Assembly (NCBI GenBank): GCA_903882875.1
Contig: CAIRYQ010000017.1
Location: 1-64,000 of the forward strand
Length of the DNA stretch: 64,000 nucleotides
Reading direction: 5' to 3'
Origin: an uncultured Spartobacteria bacterium
Lineage (GTDB): Bacteria; Verrucomicrobiota; Verrucomicrobiia; Chthoniobacterales; Chthoniobacteraceae
Under the pieces are notes generated by a model. That model ran no database searches and was not told the origin of the DNA. It worked only from the letters and a program-made list of their open reading frames with translations. A program made the translations under genes and the position numbers. Positions 8,039-16,781 of the stretch are shown piece after piece. Position 1 is the first letter of the stretch; each line of letters starts with the position of its first letter.

Positions 8039-8995
8039 TCACCTGCTCAATCGGCGGCGCTCCTCGAGGTAGGCGCGCACGAAGGACTCCAGCGCCTGAT
8101 CCGTGCGGACGAGGCGGTAGTCAATGTTCATGCCCGCACACGCCTTTTTGTATTGCTCCAAAAATGCGCCGAAGACCTTCCGGTATTCGTCGGCGAGGCC
8201 ACGCGGATTCACGGGGAGATGCTCGCCGGTTTCGAGGTCGTGCAGCTCGCACGGCTTTTTGAAAGTGAGATCAATCTCCGCCGGATCGAGCGTCTGAAAA
8301 ACGAGCACGTCGTGCCGCTGTTTGCGCAAGTGCGCGAGCGCCTTCACGACCGCCGCCTCGTCGCCGAGCAGATCGGAGATCACGACGACGAGCGCGCGCC
8401 GCCGGATGGAGGCGGCGATTTCGTGCAGCGTCTGTGAGATGCCCGTACCGCCGTTCGGATCGGGCGGATGCGACTGCACGTGCTTGAGCATGTTGTTGAG
8501 GTGTTGGAACGAGTTCGCTGCGTCCATCCTCACGTCCACTTTTTCCGCGTGGAGAAAAAGGCCGACGGAATCGCGCGCTTTCACGATCACGTAGCCGAGC
8601 GCCGCCATGAGATGACACGCGAACTGGAATTTCGTCGGCCCGTCGCCGGACGCGTAATTCATCGAGGCGCTGCGATCGAGCGCGAAGTAAACGCGCAGGT
8701 TCGTCTCGTCCTCGTAGCGTTTGATGAAATACTTGTCCGTCCGCGCGAAGACGCGCCAGTCAATGTGCTTCGTCTCATCGCCGATGCCGTAGCTTTTGTG
8801 GTCCGCAAATTCCGAACTCGGCCCGCGCAGCGGACTGCGGTGCGCGCCCGCGAGATTGCCCTCGACGGTGTAGCGCGAGAGCAGCACGAGCCGCCCGAGC
8901 TTGTGCATCTCCGCGGGATTCAGGAATGCGGAGATTCCTTCCTTTTCCGGCTCCTTCGAGCGCGCTTTCGCCTTTGGCTGCGGGTCGGTGGCCAT
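8039..8995 (-). CDS. DUF58 domain protein (vWA-like)
   Basis: DUF58 proteins are von Willebrand A-like partners of MoxR ATPases, thought to act in assembling or activating envelope or metal-loaded complexes; the precise substrate is unknown. This 318-residue protein has the signature block SEFADHKSYGIGDETKHID (61-79) leading into WRVFARTDKYFIKRYEDE, then a vWA strand with a MIDAS-like D107-R-S109-A-S111 in FALDRSASMNY. It has no transmembrane segment. It is the last gene of a leftward operon that includes DUF4159; its ATG (8995) directly abuts the stop of the upstream gene (8996-8998). The matching MoxR gene lies in the divergent arm, 7 kb away. Confidence 0.88.
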   Translation of the reverse strand: MATDPQPKAKARSKEPEKEGISAFLNPAEMHKLGRLVLLSRYTVEGNLAGAHRSPLRGPSSEFADHKSYGIGDETKHIDWRVFARTDKYFIKRYEDETNLRVYFALDRSASMNYASGDGPTKFQFACHLMAALGYVIVKARDSVGLFLHAEKVDVRMDAANSFQHLNNMLKHVQSHPPDPNGGTGISQTLHEIAASIRRRALVVVISDLLGDEAAVVKALAHLRKQRHDVLVFQTLDPAEIDLTFKKPCELHDLETGEHLPVNPRGLADEYRKVFGAFLEQYKKACAGMNIDYRLVRTDQALESFVRAYLEERRRLSR

Positions 8996-9805
8996 TTACG
9001 GACGCGGGAAAATTTTCCAGTGCGTGTAGTCGCAGACGACGATGATTTTTTCGCCGACGAATGCGAGGTAAAGATCGCCCGCGGCCGTCCCCGCGCCGAT
9101 GACGGACGTGATTTTTCCGAGATTAAATTTCACCGCGAGGAGGTTCCCCGGTGCGGGAATGACCTGCTGCGGCACCGCCGAGATGCGCTCAGCGTACGGC
9201 AGCTTCTCCGCAGACTTGAGGTCGGACAGATCGCCGAGCACCGCGCTGCGCAGCGAGTATTTCTGATCGGCAAAGCCCTTTAACTTCTCGAATCCCGTGA
9301 GTGCGTAATTCCACGGTTTGCCAAAGCGATCATTGAGCGGCGGCGGCGCCGACTTCAGTTTTGGATGTGCAGCGACCTGCTCCAACGTCTTCGGATAAGC
9401 GACCTCCTTGCGATAGTACACTTGCAGCGCCGCCGCGACTTTGTCGCGATCCTTGCGCGTCATCCACGCAAATGCGATTCGGCGCGCGCCATCGTTCACC
9501 GGCGACGGCGGCAATGCGAGATCCGCCTCAAACATCGCGAACGCCTCGTCCTGCTTCCCGGCGCGCAGCGTGTGCCACTCCTCGAACCCGCGCACGACCG
9601 GCAGCAGCGGATCGCCCGCGTGCGCCGCGGAAAAATCCCGGCATGCCTTGATCACCACGTCGTGATCGTCCGGCGTCGCCATGTGCTGCTTCCACAATTC
9701 CAGCAGCCCGTCCTCATCCGCCGCGTGCCCGGCGACGCTGCAAACCAGCACCGCCCAGACGACGAGCAGAAATCGGGTGCGCCACATTGGCCGCGCGCCG
9801 CTCAA
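8996..9805 (-). CDS. Exported protein of unknown function
   Basis: I do not recognise this 269-residue protein. It has a signal peptide (hydrophobic run around residues 10-25, cleavage near GHA-AD). The middle region, with KACRDFSAAHAGDPLL and helix-rich repeats, looks like a small TPR-type helical domain, and the C-terminal half is beta-rich (EKIIVVCDYTHWKIF). It overlaps the stop of the upstream gene by 4 nt (ATGA, 9802-9805) and abuts the DUF58 start, so it is translationally coupled on both sides. Context suggests a periplasmic component of the MoxR/DUF58 system. An alternative start is the methionine at residue 7. Confidence 0.75.
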   Translation of the reverse strand: MSGARPMWRTRFLLVVWAVLVCSVAGHAADEDGLLELWKQHMATPDDHDVVIKACRDFSAAHAGDPLLPVVRGFEEWHTLRAGKQDEAFAMFEADLALPPSPVNDGARRIAFAWMTRKDRDKVAAALQVYYRKEVAYPKTLEQVAAHPKLKSAPPPLNDRFGKPWNYALTGFEKLKGFADQKYSLRSAVLGDLSDLKSAEKLPYAERISAVPQQVIPAPGNLLAVKFNLGKITSVIGAGTAAGDLYLAFVGEKIIVVCDYTHWKIFPRP

Positions 9806-10464
9806 CGCTTATCGCCCTCCTTCGCTGCGGCGGCGCGCTGCTGCTTCCGCTTCGCGATCTCGGTCTCCAAAAATTCCACCCACGCCTTCGGGCCACCCTT
9901 CTTCATGATCTCGTCACGGTGTTGGAGCAGGTCACGGTCGCGGGCCTCGAGTTTGATCGGCCGTGGCCCCTCGGTGTAGCTGTAAAAGGTCGCGCCGGGA
10001 TTCACTTCGCTGAGCAGTTCCTTCCCGATCTTCGGGCTCAGCCGATCCTTGTGCCGCACGATCGTTTCGCCGAGCAGGATGCTATTCTTGGCCGGATCGA
10101 TTCCCGCGATTTTTCCAGTCACCGCGATGGCGTCGCCGATCTTCGTGGCGGGATCGGTTTTCAGGATCGAAAGCGACACCGGCATCGTGACCGTGAAGAT
10201 CACATCCGTGTAAGACGAAGGCTCGAATGCCGTGATTTTGAATCCCGCGCGTCCGTCCTCCGTCACCGGCTGCATCTCCATGATTTGCAGGTAGCGGAAA
10301 AAATGCGGCCTGCCCATCGCGTCATCGAGCACCGCCTTGCGCGCCGCGGGAGTTTTCGCCTCCGACATCGCGAGTGCAAATTCGTTCCCGTTCGAGGTCG
10401 CCGCTGGCAACGCGCATATGAGCGCCAGCAGCGCCACGGTGAAAAGAAATGCGTATCTGTTCAT
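9802..10464 (-). CDS. Exported protein of unknown function in DUF58 operon
   Basis: This 220-residue protein begins with a clear signal peptide (MNRYAFLFTVALLALICALP, cleavage near AAT). The rest has a beta-rich centre (residues 60-150, including GDAIAVTGKIAGID, resembling a small OB- or SH3-like barrel by pattern only) and a charged helical C-terminus rich in K, R and E. No family is recognised. It lies 6 nt after DUF4159 and overlaps the next gene by 4 nt, so it is part of the leftward DUF4159-to-DUF58 operon. Confidence 0.75.
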   Translation of the reverse strand: MNRYAFLFTVALLALICALPAATSNGNEFALAMSEAKTPAARKAVLDDAMGRPHFFRYLQIMEMQPVTEDGRAGFKITAFEPSSYTDVIFTVTMPVSLSILKTDPATKIGDAIAVTGKIAGIDPAKNSILLGETIVRHKDRLSPKIGKELLSEVNPGATFYSYTEGPRPIKLEARDRDLLQHRDEIMKKGGPKAWVEFLETEIAKRKQQRAAAAKEGDKR

Positions 10465-10470
10465 GCGAGT

Positions 10471-11874
10471 CTAGTGCGTGACCGAATACATCATCACATT
10501 TTGCCCGAGCTGGATCGCGCTCACGTCATTCACTCCGCGTGCGTAGGGCGACTGGCTCATCTCCCAGCCGCCCGAGAGCCCGAGCGGACTGTAGATCACG
10601 CCGTAGTTGCCATTGATCTGGATTCCAAACAGCACCGGCTCCGTGCGCGCCTGGCCGCTCTCCTGCATCAGCGTCGGCGTCACGCCGACTGCGGTGATGT
10701 TGTTTGGTTCCTTGAAAAGTGGCGCGGTCACCGGGATGCGCTCCATCGGCTTGTCCGGCAGGACCGCGCGGATCATTTCGCGGAAGGACTTGTCGAATCC
10801 TTTGCGTCCGCAGCACGCCTCGCCGAATAGAAAGCCGCCGTTTTCCAGATATTTTTTCAGCGCGGCTTTTTCCGCTGCGGACAGCTCGAACGACTCGTGC
10901 CCGGTCATGTAGATCACGGGCGCGTTGAAGATCGCAGGATCGGTCAGCCTCAGTTCCTTTAGCCCGAATTTTACCGGGATGCCGGTGCGCGCGTTGAAAG
11001 TTTGCAGCATCACGGACAGCCCCGCGTGCCGCGTCTTCCACACGCCGTCATAGACCACCTGCGCGACCGACACCGTGTCCGAATACGACTTCAGCTTGTC
11101 CACAAACTGCATCGCCTGCGCCGCATTTTTCGCCCACGCGCGCATCGCCGAGGCATACGAGAGAATGTTCACGCCGAGCTTGAATGCGGAGTCCGGCTTG
11201 TAGGCCTGCCATTCTTCCTTCACCTCTCCCTGCCAGCCCACCGCCATGCACCAGCGCGAGACCAGCGCGACCACGCGGCAATTCACCTCGATGCCGTCAA
11301 ACCACGGCTCATTTCCACGAAAGCCCGAAGCGCCGACGGCCTTCGTGTACTCCACGCGGTCGAGGTCATAGTGGGAGTGGAAAATGGGGTGATCCGGCGC
11401 GAGTCTTTGCAGCGGCTGCTCGGGGAATATCTGCTTCAACTCCTCCACGACCGAATCGTAAAACGGCTTCGACCCGAGCCCCGTGTTGTAGATGATCATG
11501 CCACCATTGAGCAGATACTTCCGCAGCTTCGCCCGCTCTTCCGGCGTGTAGGTGAAATGATAGTGCCCCGAGCGGAACAGCACCGGGTTTTGCTCGGGAT
11601 TGTCACTGATCTGCGCCAGCGTGCGGATGTCCATCTGGAAGTTCGCCTCCGTCTGCGCCTTCATGGTCTTCAGCAGATTGTTCACGTCATTCGGCGTGGC
11701 GTTCCAATAGACATCCGCGCCGTAGAGATACTTGCCGCTCTGCGCGTTCGCAGTCTGCGAAAATGACGCCGTCAAAAGTATCGCGGCCAGCGTCGCAAAA
11801 AGTGCCCGCAAGGAAGGGGCCGCAAGCGCCAAACCAGCGGTTCGGCTGGAAGGATCAATGTGGTTTTTTCGCAT
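10471..11874 (-). CDS. DUF4159 domain protein, exported
   Basis: DUF4159 proteins accompany MoxR, DUF58 and vWA genes in planctomycete and verrucomicrobial genomes; their molecular role is not established. Here two similar halves are visible: LRKYLLNGGMIIYNTG in the first and LKKYLENGGFLFGEACCG in the second, each followed by a Pro-rich IFPEQPLQRLAPDHPIF or VLPDKPMERIPVTAPLF block, so the protein carries a duplicated DUF4159 unit. I start at ATG 11874, giving a signal peptide with the hydrophobic run LFATLAAILLTASF and cleavage near ANA-QS; an in-frame TTG lies at 11952. The operon runs leftward to DUF58. Confidence 0.85.
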   Translation of the reverse strand: MRKNHIDPSSRTAGLALAAPSLRALFATLAAILLTASFSQTANAQSGKYLYGADVYWNATPNDVNNLLKTMKAQTEANFQMDIRTLAQISDNPEQNPVLFRSGHYHFTYTPEERAKLRKYLLNGGMIIYNTGLGSKPFYDSVVEELKQIFPEQPLQRLAPDHPIFHSHYDLDRVEYTKAVGASGFRGNEPWFDGIEVNCRVVALVSRWCMAVGWQGEVKEEWQAYKPDSAFKLGVNILSYASAMRAWAKNAAQAMQFVDKLKSYSDTVSVAQVVYDGVWKTRHAGLSVMLQTFNARTGIPVKFGLKELRLTDPAIFNAPVIYMTGHESFELSAAEKAALKKYLENGGFLFGEACCGRKGFDKSFREMIRAVLPDKPMERIPVTAPLFKEPNNITAVGVTPTLMQESGQARTEPVLFGIQINGNYGVIYSPLGLSGGWEMSQSPYARGVNDVSAIQLGQNVMMYSVTH

Positions 11875-11924
11875 GGAAAATGGTTTGCTTTGGGAGGCGT
11901 TTGACGGAAAGTATAGGGCATCAA

Positions 11925-11952
11925 AATCTAGCAGCGCACCCACGCAGAGCAA
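11925..11952 (-). promoter_or_regulatory. Promoter of the DUF4159-DUF58 operon
   Basis: Reading leftward, TTGCTC (11952-11947), a 16-nt spacer and TAGATT (11930-11925). The resulting leader would be about 40 nt. It lies in the divergent region facing the rightward arm of the MoxR cluster. Confidence 0.45.
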
Positions 11953-11982
11953 GACCTTCCCAAAACCCCAGCGACTCAGAAT

Positions 11983-12273
11983 ATGAAAAATTCCACCGCC
12001 AAGAAAGTGATGAGTTCGGCGCTCGCCGCCACTCTCTGCACCGGCACCCTGCTCTCAGGCGATGGCACCGGTGAGGCAGGCTTCGTGCCTCCGCCGCGCG
12101 AAATGAAAAAGCCGCCGGCCCCGCCGCGTGTCGCATCCTCGGCCGAGACGGTCCTCGCCTGCTGCTGCTGCCCGGTCACGCCGATGTCCCGCACTGAGGC
12201 CAAGAAGCCGCCGCAGCCGCCCATCTTGATCACGAAGATCAAGGAGGAAGACCCCGCGAAGGGCAAAAAGTAG
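11983..12273 (+). CDS. Small secreted Pro-rich protein with Cys4 run
   Basis: A 96-residue product: basic start and hydrophobic stretch (MKNSTAKKVMSSALAATLC) suggesting export, then a proline-rich body (FVPPPREMKKPPAPP) and four consecutive cysteines in ETVLACCCCPVTPM (residues 56-69), then another Pro/Lys tail. No family is recognised. It is the first gene of the rightward arm of the MoxR cluster, 108 nt from the divergent DUF4159 start. The cysteine run could be a metal site or a disulfide/lipidation point; this cannot be decided from sequence. Confidence 0.6.
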   Translation: MKNSTAKKVMSSALAATLCTGTLLSGDGTGEAGFVPPPREMKKPPAPPRVASSAETVLACCCCPVTPMSRTEAKKPPQPPILITKIKEEDPAKGKK

Positions 12274-12299
12274 AGGGCCGCTTGCATCGGCTCGTTCTC

Positions 12300-14579
12300 A
12301 TGGTCGGTTCCATCGTTGGAAAACCAGCCGCAATTCGCGCCGTCGTCTCTGTCGGCATTTTTCTTTCCGCCTTTCGTCTCGTCGCCGCCGACGCGTGGCA
12401 GGTCGCCGAAGCGCCCCTGCGCTACAAGCTGGATCTCGGTCGCAAGCCCACGCACGCGAGCGCCGGATACTTTGCCACGCTGCCGGATGGTGGCATCATC
12501 CGCGCCGCCACACCCGCGACGACCGTCGTGAGCGACGACGGCAAAGTGCTCCCGAGTTATCTGCTCTGGCATAATTCGGAGACCGGCTTCTCCATCGTCT
12601 TCGCCGATCCCGGCGCAGGCGCGAAATCCGTCAACGTCTATGTCCAGCCCGGCGCAGGCGCGCGGACTTGGAGGCCAAGCACTGGGCTGACGCCGAGCGC
12701 AATCCTGAGCGTGTTCCCCGGACGCGATACGCCCCCCGCCGCACAGACTCTCGCAAACCTCGGGCGTGTCGAGGCGGCGGTGCATTACGGCGAAAATTTC
12801 GGCTATGCGAAGGCACCCTTCAGCATCGGTGGAGATCTTACCGGAAGACCGAAGCCCGCCGCTTTCTATCTGCTCTCCCATGTGGAAGCCCCCGTCGCTG
12901 GCAATTACTGGATCGCACCCTTCATCCATGGCGGGCAGTGCGAAGTGTTGGTTGATGGAAATAAGATCACCCCCAAGGAAAAAAGCAAGCTATGGGGCGG
13001 CACCGGCGCATCGGTGGAACTAACTAAGGGGCTCCACCGCATCGAAGTTCTCCAGACCGCGCCGGGCACCGGGCCTTACTCGACAGACCCGAAGGGCGGC
13101 GGACTCATGTATCTCACATGGCATCCGCCCAAGGAGGAGATTAAAGGTGCCGAATCCCGGATCCTCAAACCCTCCGAGATAGCACGTTCAGGCTCCTGCA
13201 TCCTGACTGGGGTCGAGGCGCATGATGGATCACCCGTTGCGGCTGCCAAGGTCACGCCCGGCCTTACCTATTGGTTTGAAAACGAGGATCCGCTGCTCAT
13301 CTATGAATTCGGCGCGCTAACTTCAGGCCATCCTCCGGGTACGACCGTATCGTGGACTTTTTCCGAAGGCGGAGCCATAGAGGGTGCGAAAATTCGGTGG
13401 ATCGTCCCCGGATTTCGCGAGGGAAAGGCGCGCCTCACCGTGAAGTCCGGACAGAACGTCTCAACCTGCATCGTGCCATTTTTCGGCTTTAGCACCCAGA
13501 AGACCAGCCTGGAAAACAGCGGGCATCGCGAGGCATTCCGTGACGTTTTAGCTGACATGCTTGCGGCGTTTCCCCGCAATCCCGACCCGGTCGCGACCTG
13601 GGGCGACGCTTGGTGGAACAACCTCATCCGCACCGTCGAGGGAGGTGAGGGCGAAAAGCTGCTGGGTCGCCTGTTCACCGATCACTTTGAGGCTGCGCGA
13701 AAGAAGCTCGCACCCGCCCAGCTTTTCGTGCTCGAGGATGTTTTCCTCGACGTAATCCTGCGCGATCATCCGGATGAAAATTTCAAGTGGCTGCAAAGAT
13801 TTTTTGCCGGCACCACCGATGCCGCGCGACAAAACGATCTGCGGTTTCGCGAGGGCGAACTGCACATGTATTACCTGAATGACCGCAAGAAAGCGGAAGG
13901 CATCTTCACCGTGCTCGCATCCTTGCGCAGTGAACTTGGTGAGCGCGCCAAGATCCGCCTCGGCGATCTCGCCCTGCTTTCCGGTGATCTAAACAAGGCC
14001 ACCAGTTATTACGCCGACGTGCAAAATCGCGCCCGCACTGCACGTAATGCTGCACCTGCGCCAACCGGCTCGCTTATCACAAAGCAACTCCTTGATGGCA
14101 GCCCGGCCAAGCCGGTGCCAGTGACGCCTATGGCAACCGGCCAGCCTCCGCAGAAAACCGGTGCGGCGACAGATCAAAAGGGCGGCGCTTTGCAGGAAGT
14201 CTCGCTTTCGGAAAACGTCCGCACGCTGACCGGCAACGGCTTCCTCCTCGAAGCCCGCCAGGCCCTCCTCGCATGGGAAAACGAATTCCCGCTCAGCAAG
14301 ATTAGTGGCGACTACATTCTTCGCGAATCCGGCATCTACATCAAGATGGACGACTGGAAGCGCGCACAACCAATGCTCGAGGCTTATTGCCGGGAGATAG
14401 ACGCATCCAGCTATCTCCCTGAAGCAATCTCAATGCTTATCTATTGCGTCCAGGTATCCAAGGCGCAGCCTGCATCCATCCGCGACATTGTCGAAACGGT
14501 GAAGGGGCGGCTGAAGTATCATCCCGTCGCTGGCCAGCTTGATAAGTTCCTGTCCACCGCAGGCCCCGCATCCAAATAG
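12300..14579 (+). CDS. Large secreted protein, PA14-like and helical repeats
   Basis: This 759-residue protein has an N-terminal signal sequence (hydrophobic run AVVSVGIFLSAFRLVAA). Residues about 190-280 look like a PA14-type carbohydrate-binding fold (GNYWIAPFIHGGQCEVLVDG then ELTKGLHRIEVLQ). A beta-rich, Ig-like region follows (TVSWTFSEGG, KARLTVKSGQNVSTC). The C-terminal 350 residues are helical, with TPR-like pairs such as LSGDLNKATSYYADVQ and KMDDWKRAQPMLEAYC. I choose ATG 12300; an in-frame TTG at 12282 with GAGGG just ahead is possible. It lies 26 nt after the Cys4 protein and 6 nt before the next gene, in the FHA-MoxR operon. The function is unknown. Confidence 0.75.
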   Translation: MVGSIVGKPAAIRAVVSVGIFLSAFRLVAADAWQVAEAPLRYKLDLGRKPTHASAGYFATLPDGGIIRAATPATTVVSDDGKVLPSYLLWHNSETGFSIVFADPGAGAKSVNVYVQPGAGARTWRPSTGLTPSAILSVFPGRDTPPAAQTLANLGRVEAAVHYGENFGYAKAPFSIGGDLTGRPKPAAFYLLSHVEAPVAGNYWIAPFIHGGQCEVLVDGNKITPKEKSKLWGGTGASVELTKGLHRIEVLQTAPGTGPYSTDPKGGGLMYLTWHPPKEEIKGAESRILKPSEIARSGSCILTGVEAHDGSPVAAAKVTPGLTYWFENEDPLLIYEFGALTSGHPPGTTVSWTFSEGGAIEGAKIRWIVPGFREGKARLTVKSGQNVSTCIVPFFGFSTQKTSLENSGHREAFRDVLADMLAAFPRNPDPVATWGDAWWNNLIRTVEGGEGEKLLGRLFTDHFEAARKKLAPAQLFVLEDVFLDVILRDHPDENFKWLQRFFAGTTDAARQNDLRFREGELHMYYLNDRKKAEGIFTVLASLRSELGERAKIRLGDLALLSGDLNKATSYYADVQNRARTARNAAPAPTGSLITKQLLDGSPAKPVPVTPMATGQPPQKTGAATDQKGGALQEVSLSENVRTLTGNGFLLEARQALLAWENEFPLSKISGDYILRESGIYIKMDDWKRAQPMLEAYCREIDASSYLPEAISMLIYCVQVSKAQPASIRDIVETVKGRLKYHPVAGQLDKFLSTAGPASK

Positions 14580-14585
14580 CCTGAT

Positions 14586-15302
14586 ATGATCTTACGAATC
14601 CTGTTGCTGACTTTGCTCGCACTCGGCACGACCATTGCCCAGAATCCGCCCGAGCGCACCCGGCTTTACAAGAAGCCCGATCCCGCGAACACGGGTGGAC
14701 TTAAGGGAAGCATCGCCTATCCCACTCTTCCTATCGAGGCAATCCTGGCCGTCTCCGCAGAGGATGTGGAGGAAGTTTATGAAGGCGAGGTGACTGGTTC
14801 GCATCGCTCGGAGTTTCAATTCAAGGGGCTTCCAGTCGGCAAATACGATCTCGTTGTCGTCTTTGCTTCGGAGTTTTACGAAGGTTTGCGCCTGAACCGT
14901 GAAGCGATCTCGCTGACGCCCGAGGATCTTAAAAAGATAGACGCCACAGTCCAGAAGTCCGAGCCATTCTTCACTAAGAAATTCATCCACCGCGTAGAGG
15001 GCGAGACCGGCCGCGGCCGGGGGGCGCGGGCGATCTGCACCTATTTCCGCGACAAGGGCTCCGAACTGCTGCTGGAGCAGTTTGAGGGCAAGTCGAACCG
15101 CCCCGAATTCCGCCGCACGTTTAAGCTGGTGGTCCTGAAGGATGTCGGCCCCGGCTGGCAGATCGCGCGTGCGCGTGACCTTTACCCCGTGTGGATGAAC
15201 CCAAAAAGCACGCTGCCGGTGCATAAGTTCAGTCCCGCCATCAGCCAGTTGCGCGTCGCGGATCAAATGAAGGATCTCGGGGCGCTCTATCTTTCCCGCT
15301 AA
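14586..15302 (+). CDS. Secreted protein of unknown function (MoxR operon)
   Basis: A 238-residue protein with a signal peptide (MILRILLLTLLALGTTIAQ, cleavage near IAQ-NP). Residues 40-95 have the pattern of a carboxypeptidase-regulatory-like or SpaA-like beta sandwich (GGLKGSIAYP then FQFKGLPVGKYDLVVVF). The C-terminal half is mixed and ends near DLGALYLSR. It lies 6 nt after the large secreted protein and 32 nt before FHA-MoxR, so it is probably co-transcribed with both. No family is assigned beyond the beta-sandwich resemblance. Confidence 0.72.
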   Translation: MILRILLLTLLALGTTIAQNPPERTRLYKKPDPANTGGLKGSIAYPTLPIEAILAVSAEDVEEVYEGEVTGSHRSEFQFKGLPVGKYDLVVVFASEFYEGLRLNREAISLTPEDLKKIDATVQKSEPFFTKKFIHRVEGETGRGRGARAICTYFRDKGSELLLEQFEGKSNRPEFRRTFKLVVLKDVGPGWQIARARDLYPVWMNPKSTLPVHKFSPAISQLRVADQMKDLGALYLSR

Positions 15303-15334
15303 ATCGGCATTCTTATTTGTCCTCCAATTTTCCT

Positions 15335-16672
15335 ATGGCTGAAATTGAATTCAAAACGGGCCCCATGACAGGCCGCCGCCTCGCGCTTGCCGGTGAAAAT
15401 TACACCATGGGCCGAAAATCCGGCCTCGATCTTACCTTCGATGACAGTGCATGCTCCGGCGAACACGCCGCGCTGCGTTTGATCAATGGCGCATGGAACC
15501 TGGTGGATCTCGGCAGCTCGAATGGCACCTGGCTCAACGAAGAAAAAATCTCCTCCTCCGCTCTCTCGACTGGCGATTTGGTGCAGATCGGCGGCACGAG
15601 CTTTGTCTTTCACGCAGCCGGCGCCCCTGCGGGCAGCGAGCCGCCGCCACTCGCCAGTTCCGATGAACTTGCATTAGTCGAGAAGATGCGCGTGCATACG
15701 GAGCGCATCCGGCGTGAAGTCGGCAAGATCATCGTGGGCCAGTTAGACGTCTTGGAACAGATCCTGATGTGCATTTTGGCCAATGGACACGCGCTCCTTA
15801 TCGGACTGCCGGGCATGGCGAAGACGCTCACCGTCCGCACCATCGCGCAGGTGCTGAACCTGAAGTTCAAGCGCGTGCAGTTCACCCCGGATCTCATGCC
15901 CGGCGACATCATCGGCACCGATGTGCTGGAGACTAACCAGCGGACGGGCGAGAAGGAGTTTCGTTTCATCCGCGGCCCGATCTTCTGCAACCTGCTCCTC
16001 GCCGACGAAATTAACCGCACGCCGCCCAAGACACAGGCCGCGCTGCTCGAGGCCATGCAGGAGAAAATGGTCACTGCGGGCAATACGTCTTATAAGCTTG
16101 AGGAGCCGTTCTTCGTGCTCGCGACGCAGAATCCTATCGAGCAGGAGGGCACTTATCCTCTCCCTGAAGCGCAGCTCGACCGGTTCATGTTTAACATCTG
16201 GGTGGACTATCCGCTGCCGCACGAGGAGGAGGAAATTCTTCGGGCTACGACAGGCGGCGCCCGCCTCGAGCCGAAGCCGGTGCTCACCCAGGCGGACGTG
16301 CTCCAGCTTCAGGCCGTCGTGCGAAAAGTGCCGGTCTCGGACCATGTGATCAAATACGTGACGCGCCTCGTCGGAGCGACACGCCCGCAGAGCGAGGGCG
16401 CGCCGCAGGTCACGAAGACCTATGTGAGCACCGGGGCCGGCCCGCGCGCGGGGCAGTATCTCATCTTGGCTGCAAAGGCGATGGCGATCCTCGAAGGGCG
16501 AATCCATGTGAGCTGCGCGGACATCCGCCGTGCCGCGCCGCCCGTGCTGCGCCACCGCATCCTCACGAATTTCGCCGCGGACTCCGAGGGCCTCACGCCC
16601 CTTTCGATCGTGAAGAAGCTCCTCGAAGAAGTCCCTGAGCCCGGTGCCGAGGCATACGCGGCGGCGAAGTAG
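15335..16672 (+). CDS. FHA domain-MoxR AAA+ ATPase fusion
   Basis: MoxR ATPases are AAA+ chaperones that remodel protein complexes with vWA/DUF58 partners. This 445-residue form has an N-terminal FHA phosphothreonine-binding domain (about 5-95: GRKSGLDL at 26-33, SGEH at 41-44, GSSNGTWLN at 60-68) fused to a complete MoxR module: Walker A GLPGMAKT (157-164), Walker B LLLADEIN (220-227), sensor 1 FVLATQNPIEQEGTYPLPEA. MoxR alone is about 320 residues, so the FHA part is an added domain implying regulation by Ser/Thr phosphorylation. I use ATG 15335; the in-frame TTG at 15317 adds six residues. It is the last gene of the rightward operon, divergent from the DUF58 operon. Confidence 0.93.
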   Translation: MAEIEFKTGPMTGRRLALAGENYTMGRKSGLDLTFDDSACSGEHAALRLINGAWNLVDLGSSNGTWLNEEKISSSALSTGDLVQIGGTSFVFHAAGAPAGSEPPPLASSDELALVEKMRVHTERIRREVGKIIVGQLDVLEQILMCILANGHALLIGLPGMAKTLTVRTIAQVLNLKFKRVQFTPDLMPGDIIGTDVLETNQRTGEKEFRFIRGPIFCNLLLADEINRTPPKTQAALLEAMQEKMVTAGNTSYKLEEPFFVLATQNPIEQEGTYPLPEAQLDRFMFNIWVDYPLPHEEEEILRATTGGARLEPKPVLTQADVLQLQAVVRKVPVSDHVIKYVTRLVGATRPQSEGAPQVTKTYVSTGAGPRAGQYLILAAKAMAILEGRIHVSCADIRRAAPPVLRHRILTNFAADSEGLTPLSIVKKLLEEVPEPGAEAYAAAK

Positions 16673-16781
16673 GCGGGGACTGCAACCTGCGCCTCATTTT
16701 CCACCGCGCCTTGGATCGCCGGATTTTCGTATTTCAGAAAAATGACCGCGGTCGGATTTGTGACGCTCCATCAGCACCGCC

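Noticed and set aside
7671-8042. 123-residue minus-strand open frame between msrA and the DUF58 gene
   Set aside because: Overlaps the end of msrA and has no recognisable domain or signal; the 270-bp gap appears empty.
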